Origin: Adiantum capillus-veneris
Lineage: Eukaryota > Streptophyta > Polypodiopsida > Polypodiales > Pteridaceae
Direction of reading: 5' to 3'
Length of the DNA stretch: 64,000 nt
Assembly (NCBI GenBank): GCA_014529385.2
Contig: CM043944.1
Location: forward strand, 80,260,384 to 80,324,383
This document shows positions 44,047 to 53,972 of this stretch, piece by piece; the stretch's first letter is position 1; the number at the start of each line of letters is the position of its first letter. The notes under the pieces were generated by a model that was not told the origin of the DNA, did no database searches, and worked only from the letters and a program-made list of their open reading frames with translations. A program made the position numbers and the translations under genes.

Positions 44047-44717
44047 ATGACTCAAATTGAGGAAGGGATCAAAGAGCTTGAAATGCCTCAACTAAACACT
44101 AGTCCAGTACCATTAAACAAGGTAGATGAGTACTATGAGGGAGATGATGGGAACACCACTCTTCTTGTGGAATTTCAAGATGTAAAAACCATTGCAATCC
44201 TCGACAGTGGAGCTGGTGTTGCCATTGCAACAAAAGAGATCTAGAGAAAATGGGTAAAACCAACAATGAGGGCTACTAGGATGAAACTGCATCTTGCAGA
44301 CAAACACATGGAAAGACCCATAGCACTACTAGAAAAAGTAGTTCTTACTTCTTGTGGCATTGAATATGCACAAACCTTTTCTATGGTTGACTTTGACAAG
44401 AAGAACAACTATGATATCATTCTAAGAAGACCATTCATGAGACAACTGAAATGATCCAAGATTGGGATTATGACCATATCTACCTGAGACATATAGAAAC
44501 CACAACAAGGATAAACTTGAAGGACCGTAGTTATAGGGATGTGACAAGAACACATGTGGAGGAGTTTGACTCCTCTACATTAGTAGAATTAGAACTTCCA
44601 GCATGGTTGGGTAGGCCTAAAGAACTGTGGATGTGTGGAGCTTCACAATGCGGAAGTTTAAAGCAAGAGGAGTTTATTTCAAAAAGGTTAACTAAAGATA
44701 AGGATTATATCACATAA
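44047..44717 (+). pseudogene. Aspartic protease of the gag-protease element
   Basis: Reads NTTLLVEFQDVKTIAILDSG and AGVAIATKEI, a retropepsin loop with intact D-S-G-A, interrupted by a TAG at 44242-44244. In the same direction follow MKLHLADKHMERPIALLEKV and NNYDIILRRPFMRQLK, the second conserved strand (usually LGRPF). The next frame (44451-44717) holds PAWLGRPKELWMCGASQCGS without a known domain. In other elements RT would follow here; it does not. Confidence 0.75.
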
Positions 44718-46074
44718 CCCTTTCTAGAGTAAGCATTAGAGACACTTGAATGGGAACACATCTTGGCTACTCTGGATGTGTGCACTATTTAAGATGATCC
44801 AACAACGAAGTTTTGTGATGAAAATGGATATGATGTCGTTCCTTACTTTGTAGTAAGTGTGATCCAAGAAAACAAAGATGAAGAAGAAGACGAGTTCTAT
44901 GACTCCGTAGAAGACTTGGAGCTTCAAGAAGATGCAAACAACAAAAATCCAAACGACCCAGTAGGTGACAAGAATGAAACTTTAACTAATGCAAGGTTTT
45001 ATGATTGTCTAGATCAAAGACCCAAAAACTAGTGTCACAGCTACAAGCATAAACTGCATCAGAAGTGGATTCCAAAATGCTCGATAGAAACACAACTGCA
45101 ACAAGAATCCTCATATGTGGCTCCTATACATGAAGAAAAGACTCATCCAAGAAAAAAACTGCCATGTCAACAAGTTACCAATACTCTAATCAAGTGGATA
45201 CAAAATTCATCCCAGAAACAACAATCCAAAAGCAAATGGACAACAACTTTCCATAACCAGCCAAATCATAAAGGGAAAGTGCTAGAAGATAACCTTGTTG
45301 AGGATAGCAGTGATAATGACGATTCTTATGACATTCCTTACCAGAAACTCAGATCATCACCATCACTAGCAGCTTCTCTAACAACCAAGGAAGGCCAAAA
45401 GAAAATAATGAGTCAGAACCAAAAAGTTTGACAAATCTGGATACCAAAAGAGCTAGATCGGCCAAAAGCAGATATGGATCAAGAAGACAAAGATCTCTGA
45501 TGAAAAGTCACAAGATCCTATACCAAAAGGAAAGCAATCAAAGTCAGCAAGAGCGGCTAAGAGAATCACAAAGCCGCAAGCTTTCACAAATCCAATTTGG
45601 GTTCCAAAGGAGTTGATTCAAGCACAAAGAGGTCAAGAATTCATTTGGATTCCAAACAGTTAGAGCATCAACTCCCAAAGTTTGAATCTTGTCCTCAATC
45701 AAGCCTATAAGGACTTAAGAAAAGACTGCTGCTAAATCACACAAAGACAAAATAGATCCAAAGAAGTCTCTTCAAACAAAAAACGAAGCTAGTACAAGTA
45801 TGGGTTCCCAAACGAGCAGCATCAACACAACATCCAATAATAAAAAATAAGTGGGTCCCAAAGGAAACCAATAAAACTACTGCCACTGCATCGTCGCTTG
45901 AATTTTTTCAATTCCTCCTATGGTTACAATACAAGTAGAAGAGAACAAGTCACACACTTCAAGCCAAAACCCACTACTACAGAACAATGCCAAATAAGAA
46001 AACCAACCATAGGGCTAAACTGGATTCAAAAGAAGCATCAAACAGATGAGTAAGACTTTGAAAAATCTCTACAA
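44718..46074 (+). pseudogene. Post-protease tail with recurring W-I/V-P-K motif
   Basis: Decayed coding-like sequence, acidic at first (EEEDEFYDSVEDLELQED), then basic and Gln/Lys/Ser-rich. A short motif recurs six times: KWIPK 45063-45077, QIWIPK 45432-45449, IWVPK 45595-45609, IWIPN 45643-45657, VWVPK 45798-45812 and KWVPK 45849-45863. They fall in two reading frames, in keeping with indels. No enzyme domain is seen. The frame runs into the Copia-3 insertion at 46074. Confidence 0.45.
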
Positions 46075-46079
46075 CCCTC

Positions 46080-46167
46080 TGTTAAGAAATAAGACGTAGC
46101 TAAATAGATATTTGAGTAGATTACTTAATGGAGAGAGATAGATTTCACACACAAGAGATTATAGAGT

Positions 46168-46199
<32 letters not shown>

Positions 46200-46811
46200 T
46201 ACACACGATATACGTGGTTCACCCAATGTGGTCTACGTCCATGGGAAAGCAGCCACTCAATGGCTTTAGCACTTCAAAAGAAGAAGTAGTTTACAAAGGG
46301 ATTAAACCCTTAATAGAGCTCCTACATTGCTTCACTCTCACCACCTCACACTCACCTTGTTGAATAAACTTCACACTATGAAATGTGTGTAGAAATGGCC
46401 TGCTTTTATAGGCCAAAAGGGTTGCCCTCTCTTATGAGAGGTAGCCATGTGTAGCCGCCCTTGTGCGAATAAGTCCAAATCGGACCCTCCAATCCACCCA
46501 TGTGTGGCCGCCCTTGAGAAGACAAGTCCACTTTTGAATTCGGCCACCGGCCACCGACCAACGGACCGGTTGTTTTTCGACCACTTTTCGTCTGCCGTCT
46601 GGCCATAATATTCCGGCGAGGAAAAAAAAGTCTCGGGGGCCTCCGCCCCCGAGGCCCCTAAAGTTGCCCCTGATTCTTGTCCGTGAAAATTTTGGTTTCC
46701 GGTGAGTGATTTTCCTTCACGCATGATGGATTCTCCTCATAATGGGGGCCTTACAAATGTGCGCTTTTACCACAGAAAATTACAAGGGTAAATCAGGCTC
46801 CATACTTAACA
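46080..46811 (-). repeat. Copia-3 3' LTR (732 bp)
   Basis: Read on the minus strand from TGTTAAG to CTTAACA. TATA box at 46410-46404, GA run at about 46170-46198. It has a GC-rich segment with a perfect 8-bp stem hairpin (TCGGGGGC, loop CTCC, GCCCCCGA; 46633-46652) that the 5' LTR lacks. It has fewer GGCCGGTGG/GGCCGAATTC units than the other LTRs. Confidence 0.93.
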
Positions 46812-46829
46812 ATCTCCACTTGGAGACTG
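46812..46829 (-). promoter_or_regulatory. Copia-3 PPT region
   Basis: The minus strand reads CAGTCTCCAAGTGGAGAT directly before TGTTAAG. Its purine run is short (GTGGAGAT), like that of Copia-2 (GTGGGAGAT). Confidence 0.6.
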
Positions 46830-46870
46830 ATCTCCAAACCAAACCTGTGACTGCTTTCCATACTGGCTTC

Positions 46871-47231
46871 TTATCCTTGAATGCTGATTGAAGATGAGCA
46901 AAAGCTCAACTTCTCCTTGTTCACCACCTTTGTAAACATGTCTGCAGGATTTTCGCTTGTATGCACCTTTCCTGGCTTTAGCTGTCCCTCTTCCAAAAGA
47001 GTGCGTATGAAGTGATATCTCACCTCAATGTGCTTTGTCCTTGAATGAAAGGCTGAGTTCTTCGCAAGATGGATAGCTTTGGCTATCACTGTACAAGACA
47101 CAATTGTCTTGTTTGAATCCAAGCTCTTCTAAGAATCTGTGAAGCCACATAATTTCTTTGCTTGCCTTCGTCATTGCTACATACTCTGCATACGTGGTAG
47201 AAAGTGAAACCACTTTCTGCAGCTTTGAAGC
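46871..47231 (-). pseudogene. Copia-3 RNase H end
   Basis: Reads VVSLSTTYAEYVAMTKASKE, in which the usual TTEAEY Glu is Tyr, and QDNCVLYSDSQS. After a frame change it reads HLAKNSAFHSRTKHIEVRYH and NPADMFTKVVNKEKLSF. It closes with TAA at 46871-46873. Loss of the Glu and the frame change make the domain nonfunctional. Confidence 0.88.
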
Positions 47232-48590
47232 CTAGCTTACTGCTATGCCTCCAACCATGAACACATAGTCAGTAGTGCTCCTTCGAGTATCTTTGTCACT
47301 TGCCATATCTGCATCAACATACCCTTCTAGAAAAATATCAGTTCCTCGAAAATACAAAGCATTTTTTGTTGTTCCTTTTAGATACCTAAGTATCCACTTC
47401 ATAGCTTGCCAATGCTCTTTACCTGGGTTGTCCATGAACCTACTCACAACTCCCACTGCATGTGCAATGTCTGGCCTTGTCCAGACCATAGCATACATTA
47501 GAGAACCTACCGCTGCAGCATATAGAACTTTAGACATATAGGCTATCTCCTCTTGTGTCTTTGGACACATATCCTTCGTTAGTTTAAAATGACCAGCCAA
47601 AGGTGTAGAAACTGGTTTTGCATTTTGCATTGCAAACCTTTCTAGTACTTTCTTGATGTAATCTTCTTGAGATAGCTTTATTGTCTTCTTCGTCCTGTCC
47701 CTTGATATTTTCATACCAAGTATCCTCTTTGCAGCACCTAAATCTTTCATTGAAAAAGATTTGGACAGCTCCTCTTTTAGGTCTTTGATGTCCTGCATGT
47801 TAGCACTTGCAATCAACATGTCATCAACATACAACATTAGGATAATGAATTTCCCATCTCCCAAATTCTCCGTGTAGACGTAGTGATCCGAGTTGCATCT
47901 TGTGAATCCATGATCCAACATCCATCGATCAAACTTCAAGTACCATTGTTTTGATGCTTGCTTTAAACCATACAAGCTCTTCTTTAATCTGCAAACCATT
48001 TTCTCCTTACCTTTTACTTTATACCCCTTTGGTTGAAGCATGTAGATTTCCTCCTCTAAGTCACCATGAGGGAATGCCGTAATTACATCCATTTGCTCGA
48101 GATTTAGATCATGAGCAGCCACAAGGCTTAAGACAAGCCTAATTGAGTTCATTTTTACAACAGGAGAAAATATTTCATTGAAGTCAATACCTTTCTTTTG
48201 AGAAAAACCTTTTACCACAAGCCTAGACTTGTACCTTTTCTTCCCACCTTCTTCTTCCTTTAGCTTGTACACCCATTTGTTTTGAAGTGCCCGCTTACCT
48301 TTAGGCAACTCAACCAGCTCCCATGTTTGGTTGCGATGTAATGAGTCCATCTCCACTAGCATGCTCTTCATCCATTCTTCTTTGGATTCATGTTGCATAG
48401 CTTCTTCATATGATTTCGGCTCTCCAGAATCTAAGATCAAGAGATGGTTGAAGGAAGGAACAAACCTTTCAGGAGGTCCACTTGCTCTTGTAGATCTTCG
48501 GGGAATAGGTTGAGGCTCCTCATTTGGTTGACGTTGTTGCACATTGTCACCGTTTGTAGTCCTTGAGTCTTCACCGTCCTCAAGCTCCAT
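47232..48590 (-). pseudogene. Copia-3 reverse transcriptase and start of RNase H
   Basis: A continuous 452-codon frame: RSTRASGPPERF, QNKWVYKLKEEEGGKKRYKS, GFSQKKGIDFNEIFSPVVKM, SLYGLKQASKQWYLKFDRWM, catalytic LMLYVDDMLIASA (YVDD at 47832-47821), DLGAAKRILGMKISRDRTKK, RPDIAHAVGVVSRF and RYLKGTTKNALYF. A TAG at 47232-47234 stands where a Trp is expected. The palm and thumb look intact, unlike Copia-1. A TAG upstream separates it from integrase. Confidence 0.92.
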
Positions 48591-48593
48591 GTA

Positions 48594-49361
48594 CTAATCA
48601 CCTGTTTCTTTTGTTTGTTTTCTTTCCAAGTAATCTTTGTACATATTTTGTTCGTTAAAAGTTACATCCCTACTCCTTAAGATTTTACCATCTTCAGGAT
48701 TCCATAGGCGATACCCAAAGTCTCCTTCTCCATAGCCAATGAAGAAACACTTTTTGGACTTTGCATCTAACTTTGATCTTAGGCTTCTATCTATGTGCAT
48801 GAAAGCCTCACACCCAAACACTTTGAGAAATGCATAATTCACCGGTTTACTTGTCCATGCCTCTTCTGGAACTCCCCCATCCAATGCCGTTGAGGGTGAA
48901 CGATTGATTAAGTACACAGACGTACTTACAGCTTCCGCCCAAAGCTCAAGCGGTAGGCCTGCATGTAGCCGCATGCTTCGTGCTCGCTTCATGATTGTTC
49001 TGTTCATCCTTTCCGAAATACCATTTTGTTGAGGTGTCCTTGGGGTTGTCCTTTGCCTCCGAATGCCATTGCTAGCATAAAAGCTTTCAAAAGATTGGCT
49101 GCAATATTCACCTCCATTGTCGGATCTGAGGCATTTAACCTTGGTACCTGTTTCATTCTCCACAAAGGCTTTCCACCTTTGAAATATGGAAAATACATCG
49201 GATTTATTCTTCATGACTTAAACCCATGTTTTTCTAGTCGCATCGTCTATGAATGTCACATAGTACAATGAGCCACCAAGTGATGGTGTACTTGCAGGAC
49301 CCCAAACATCAAGATAAACCAACTCAATTTTTTTATTTTTTCTTTCATTTTCTGATTTTTT
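48594..49361 (-). pseudogene. Copia-3 integrase core
   Basis: The core begins with VWGPASTPSLGG and FIDDATRKTWV, then a stop (TAA for Tyr) just before VMKNKSDVFSIFQRWKAF. The 49214-48594 frame has LRSDNGGEY, TPQQNGISERMNRTIMKRAR, LINRSPSTALDGG, VFGCEAFMHIDRSLRSK and FIGYGEGDFGYRLWNPEDGK. Copia-2 has a stop in place of that last Trp, so the lesions differ. D-D-E residues are visible. A TAG at 48594-48596 follows ETGD. Confidence 0.92.
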
Positions 49362-49949
49362 TCATTTTACCCTCTTTTGTTTACCATAAACACAATCTTC
49401 ACAGAACTCTAAGTCCACTTCTTTCAAACCTGGTAGAAGCTTCTTTGTTTGAAGGATTTGCATTCCTTTGGCACTCATATGCCCAAGTCGGTAGTGCCAC
49501 ACCGCACTGTCAACTTCTATAGTTGCTGCACAAGCTGAAGGTTGCATGCTCATAGTACACAAGTAAAGTGTACCAACCTTTTCTCCCTTGGCAACCACCA
49601 AAGATCCCTTTGAGATCTTCCACCGTTTGTTTCCGAATGCAATGTTGTGACCTTTATCGTCCAATTGTCCTGTAGAGATCAAATTTTTCCGAAGAGAAGG
49701 AACATGCCTAACATCTTTAAGCTTCCATTCATTTCCGTTAGCAGTTTTGACAGAAACTGTACCTTTGCCAACAATCTCACAAGCTTCATCATCTCCCAAG
49801 TATACATACCCAAAATTACCTTTGGTGTAATCTTGGAAATGTTGCTTGTGTGGTGTCTCATGGAATGAAGCCCTGGAATCTACTATCCACGAATTAGACA
49901 CATTTTCTAATGAGAGAATTAGAGCATCTTGCTCTACTTTACCTGCCAC
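49362..49949 (-). pseudogene. Copia-3 protease and gag-pre-integrase
   Basis: The protease active-site loop reads WIVDSRASFHETPH: the D-S-G-A of Copia-2 is D-S-R-A (49880-49869), which should abolish activity. Downstream are YVYLGDDEACEIVGKGTVSV, RHVPSLRKNLISTGQL, VWHYRLGHMSAKGMQILQTK and CEDCVYGKQKRVK, then a TGA at 49362-49364. Confidence 0.92.
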
Positions 49950-50723
49950 ATTGGACCATTAGTCTCCTTCTTCTTCTTGGACCATCAATCCTTCTTGACA
50001 TGGCCCTTCTTGCCGCAGTTCCAACATTCAAGAACTGACTTTGTGCGTGACTTGCTTTGTCTTGAGCGATCACGACCCTTCTGGTTTTTAAACCTCTCCT
50101 TAGGCCTTCCTCTTGTTTCCACTGACAGTGCAGCACTTGATGATTCCCCTGTGCTTCTCCTTCGTATTTCCTCGCTTAGGAGAACACCCACAACATCATC
50201 AAACTTAAGAGTATTTGTGCCAGAAATAGAATTACTTACAGCCATCACAAGGCTGTCCCAACTATCCATAGAGATGATAGTATAAGGAGAGCTCGCACTT
50301 CGTCATCGAAATTGATTTTCACCGATCGAAGTTGACTAATGTTTGTGTTAAATTCATTTAGGTGTTCTGCAACTAAACCATTCTCTACCATCTTTAGATT
50401 GAACAAGAGCTTCATAAGAATACCTTATTGGATGCCGATGGTTTCTCATAGAAGTCGTCAAGTGACTTCATCAAGTCCTCCGTGGTCTTCATCTCCAAAA
50501 CATTGAAGGCCACCGTTGACGCCAAGCTTAACCGGATTGTTCCCAGTGCCTTTCGATCAAGGACAATCCATGCTTCATCTGCCATTGTTGCGGGCTTCTT
50601 CGCAAGGCCGCCTAGTGGCAAATAGAGATCCTTCTAGTAGAGATAGTCTTCAATCTGCATCTTCCAATGCTGGTAGTTTTTGCCGTTGAACTTCTCAATC
50701 TTGATCTTCCCTTCCTCCGCCAT
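49950..50723 (-). pseudogene. Copia-3 gag
   Basis: Starts at ATG 50723-50721 as in Copia-2. A TAG at 50634-50636 replaces a Gln codon early on. A 1-nt deletion near 50415 and another near 50270 shift the frame out and back. The zinc knuckle CWNCGKKGHVKKD ends in TGA at 49985-49987 in place of its last Cys. About 20 nt between knuckle and protease are missing relative to Copia-2. Confidence 0.9.
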
Positions 50724-50782
50724 AACTCCCACTCAATTCAAGGAATCCTTTCCTTGAGATAATTTAGCTACAAGCAAACCTT

Positions 50783-50794
50783 GCTTTGATACCA
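50783..50794 (-). promoter_or_regulatory. Copia-3 primer binding site
   Basis: The minus strand reads TGGTATCAAAGC, two bases after the 5' LTR end. One mismatch to the initiator-tRNA-Met type site. Confidence 0.88.
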
Positions 50795-50796
50795 TT

Positions 50797-51516
50797 TGTT
50801 AAGAAATAAGACATAGCTAAATAGATATTTGAGTAGATTACTTAATGGGGAGAGATAGATTTCACACACAAGAGATTATAGAGTAGAGAGAGAGAGAGAG
50901 TACACACGATATACGTGGTTCACCCAATGTGGGCTACGTCCACGGGAAAGTAGCCACTCAATGGCTTTAGCACTTCAAAAGAAGAAGTAGTTTACAAAGG
51001 GATTAAACCCTTAATAGATCTCCCACCTTGCTTCACTCTCACCACCTCACACTCACCTTGTTGCATCAACTTCACACTATGAAATGTGTGTAGAAATGGC
51101 CTCCTTTTATAGGCCAAAAGGGATGCCCTCTCTTATGAGAGGCAGCCATGTGTAGCCGCCCTTGTGCGAATAAGTCCAAATCGGACCCTCCAATCCACCC
51201 ATGTGTGGCCGCCCTTGAGAAGACAAGTCCACTTTTGAATTCGGCCACCAGCCATTGAATTCGGCCACCGGCCACGGGCCATTGACTTTCGGCCACCGGC
51301 CACCGACCAACCGATCAGTTGTTTTCCGACCACTTTCCGGCCGCTGTCCGGCCATAATATTCCTAAAGTTGCCCCTGATTCTTGTCCGTGAAAATTTTGG
51401 TTTCCGGTGAGTGATTTTCCTTCACGCACAATGGCTTCTCCTCATAATGGGGGCCTTAAAAATGTGCGCTTTTACCACAGAAAATTACAAGGGTAAATCA
51501 GGCTCCATACTTAACA
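50797..51516 (-). repeat. Copia-3 5' LTR (720 bp)
   Basis: Read on the minus strand from TGTTAAG to CTTAACA. TATA box TATAAAA at 51111-51105, GA run at about 50882-50900, and GGCCGGTGG plus GGCCGAATTC repeats at about 51236-51305. It lacks the roughly 45-bp GC-rich hairpin segment of the partner. Confidence 0.93.
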
Positions 51517-51521
51517 CCCTC

Positions 51522-53079
51522 AATCAAGGAAACGACACAAGAGCTTCAAAAAACATCATATTGCTTAGAGTAGGAAGCCTCGCCAGCAAATGCCAATAAG
51601 AAAATTGCTTATACCCACATCTTGTATAACATAAATCTTTTCCATGCATTGATTGTGTATGCATAATAGGGCTACATTACAAGGCCTACATAGGCACAAT
51701 TTTTGATTACCCAAGCACAACGCATACCCTTGGTGATACCTCCAAGGAGGACTTTGAATAGGAGGGGGGAGGCATTCTAAATGCGAACTTAATATATGAA
51801 TATTAGAGGGCAATGTTTTGTGAGTTGTGTTGAATTTTTGCGTTTGATTGTGATGATTTTTTGACAAAATTCAGAGTATATATCCTCATAATAGCATTAC
51901 AAGAGGATTACGGGGACAACAACCATATATGAGCCCCTAGGGACATGTGTACAATGTACATAGCATTTAGAATTCTATTAACTTGATTTTTCTTTTTCAG
52001 TTGAGTAGATTTTTGGTTTTATTTTGTTATTTTTGACATTTTCAAAAAAAGAAGGGGGGGGAAAATCCATAATCTAGATGAAAGCGATTGAAGAGACGCC
52101 CAAGCCGTACAAAATGAAGAAGGTCCAAGAAAATGACAACACTTCACGAGCATGTCTCAAAAGCCATACGCACAATGGGTAATGTCAAAGGTAAGAAAAG
52201 AATGATGATCAGCCTTCAACAACAATATGAGGCCAAAAATGACTGAGAATGGTCATCAAACTTCAGGATGGTCTACAAGGACAAAGAAAGTCGGTGATCG
52301 ACTAAAGGCAAGCAGCAATCAAGTATAAATTTGCCTATCAGACATTTCATGCGACTACAAGGCCGTATACAGGAAGTAGATTTTTATATTGTAAATCTTC
52401 TATCTTGTATGTGACTTAATGAAGCCTGACAAACAAAAGGGACTAACAATACTGACAAAAAAAAGGGGGCAAAAATGACAATTCAATCATCTTTCGTGAT
52501 AGGATATCTATAGGAACAACCAGGGATCAAGCCCAATTTTGATCATCATCATTGGTTCTACATGTGTTTGGTAGCCAGAATGTGTAGAGATGCCCATCAA
52601 TCATTTTTGAGACTAAAGTCCAAAAGTGCCAAATATAAGTCCAAATCAAGCCAAACTTTGTCAGAAGCTATGAATAGAGAATACAAGCTAAGGGTTTTTT
52701 TAATAAAAAAAAAGGTCTAACCCCTAGCTAAGCAAAGATGGAATCGTTTTAAATTTGAAGCCATGATAGCCATTTACATACCCTGTACATCATGCATGTA
52801 AATTTTGGGGACAAATGGACAATGATAGCTCATCGATGGTCATCTATCGTGAATGATGTCAGATAAGGCCCTTTTGAAGCAAGTTACTAACTTGGGGAAT
52901 TAACTGGGGTTTTTCGGGATTTAATTAAGTCATGTATCAAGTAAAGGTAGTATAATGATTTGTATATCACACAAAAGCTAACAGTGGCAAATGCAACTTT
53001 GGTCACCTTGATGCAGAAACAAAGGAGTCACCAACAAAGCAGAGCAAACACAAGTGGTATACAAACCAACCCTTGCACG
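51522..53079 (+). other. Noncoding 3' region of the gag-protease element
   Basis: Continues the sequence interrupted by Copia-3. No conserved protein motif. Short G-rich runs occur at 52050-52062 and 52460-52472, A/T runs at 52700-52715. The segment just before 53080 has open frame but no recognised wording. Confidence 0.4.
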
Positions 53080-53463
53080 GTTACATCTCTTGTCCTTGAT
53101 GAGGCAGATCAAATGTTAGACATGGGTTTTGAATTTCAAATAAAAAAAATTATCTCCTAGATTCAGCCTAATAGATAGACATTGAAATGCAATATGGCCT
53201 AAAGAAGTTGAAGATTGAGAAGTTGTTTCTAAGAATGAGAAATACTCAAAAGTGACAAATTTGCTAGAGTAAGTAATGGATGGAGCTTTATCTATCCATG
53301 ATGATAAGAGTCAAGCTGAACAAGATTGGGTTCTTTCTAAATTTAGATTTGGCAATAGACCTATAAGGACAGAAACAGATGTTGTAGCTTGGAGCATGGA
53401 TGTGAAGGACAAAAGTTCATCATCAATTATGATTTTCATGGCTCATAGTTCTTGTGTGGTTTG
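53080..53463 (+). pseudogene. DEAD-box RNA helicase fragment (DBP2/RH20-like)
   Basis: The plus strand reads VTSLVLDEADQMLDMGFEFQ and IKKIIS, then a stop and IQPNR-stop-TL, the motif II region with intact DEAD at 53098-53109. After a frame change come WPKEVED and VVSKNEKYSKVTNLLE-stop-VMDG. The final part is [20 protein letters not shown] and [12 protein letters not shown], the motif V area (usually TDVAARGLDVKD). The order and wording are those of plant DBP2/DDX5-type helicases, which remodel RNA. Two internal segments are missing: one after WPKEVED, one after VMDG. No intron-like sequence separates the pieces. Motifs Q, I, Ia, III and VI are absent, so it cannot be functional. Confidence 0.85.
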
Positions 53464-53557
53464 ACAAAAATACAAGAAACGGAGCACAAGAAAGCAAACC
53501 GACAACAAAGACCGCACCCAAATTGACAACCAGGTCATGTTAGGGACGGCATGAATT

Positions 53558-53570
53558 CGGAGGGGGGGAG
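53558..53570 (+). promoter_or_regulatory. Polypurine tract before LTR at 53571
   Basis: CGGAGGGGGGGAG immediately followed by TGTTGACC, the classic arrangement of PPT and 3' LTR start. Confidence 0.75.
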
Positions 53571-53788
53571 TGTTGACCGTTGGGTCGACAACATGACATA
53601 ACTACAAAGCCTTATTTTCTGAGAGTTATAAAATGCTACCGATTATGATTATAAACATTGTTTGTAATAAGTAGCTAGTCTAGTTGCAGAAGCGGGGGTG
53701 CAATGGCACTTCCACATTGTACATACAAGACCATTCTACCGCTGGAACTATATTTTAGGCTTAACCTATGGTAGCCTTGGTATATAAG
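53571..53788 (+). repeat. Start of an LTR (U3), interrupted by element D
   Basis: Begins TGTTGACCGTTGGG after the PPT and ends with the TATA box TATATAAG at 53781-53788. Element D is inserted exactly here. The sequence resumes at 63897. No second copy of this LTR is in the window, so its right end is unknown. Confidence 0.65.
53781..53788 (+). promoter_or_regulatory. TATA box of the interrupted LTR
   Basis: TATATAAG about 210 bp into the LTR. The last 4-5 bases are duplicated at the far side of element D (TAAG at 63897-63900). Confidence 0.55.
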
Positions 53789-53927
53789 TGAGAGCGGATT
53801 TTTTGAGATGGGGCTCAACTCAAGGCTCCCACCAGACAACCACTCCGTGAGACCCTACACACGCATATTTCTTAGGGAAACCACCCTCTTTTATGGAGAA
53901 AGAAGGAAACCAAAACAAACCATATAC

Positions 53928-53972
<45 letters not shown>

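Larger units (their letters stand above)
46080..51516 (-). mobile_element. Copia-3, full-length Ty1/copia element, sister of Copia-2
   Basis: A 5437-bp minus-strand element. LTRs are 46080-46811 (3', 732 bp) and 50797-51516 (5', 720 bp), with PBS and PPT. A perfect 5-bp target duplication CCCTC sits at 46075-46079 and 51517-51521. Coding order matches Copia-2 and protein wording is nearly the same, but in opposite orientation 26 kb away. It carries stops in gag, zinc knuckle, integrase and RNase H, two compensating 1-nt deletions in gag, and a changed protease active site. Confidence 0.95.
40898..53570 (+). mobile_element. Gag-protease LTR element without visible RT or integrase, interrupted by Copia-3
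   Basis: Plus-strand sequence with a retrotransposon gag, a zinc knuckle remnant, an aspartic protease and a long tail with recurring W-I/V-P-K motifs. Copia-3 splits it at 46075-51521 (target CCCTC). On the other side comes noncoding sequence, a DEAD-box helicase fragment, a strong PPT (53558-53570) and an LTR start at 53571. No RT, RNase H or integrase block was found in any frame. The 5' LTR was not found. That all parts belong to one element is inferred from shared orientation and continuity, not proven. Confidence 0.5.

Noticed and set aside
40898-53570. Reading the gag-protease element as an envelope-bearing or viral genome
   Set aside because: No transmembrane or envelope-like segment, no polymerase; the evidence supports only gag and protease.
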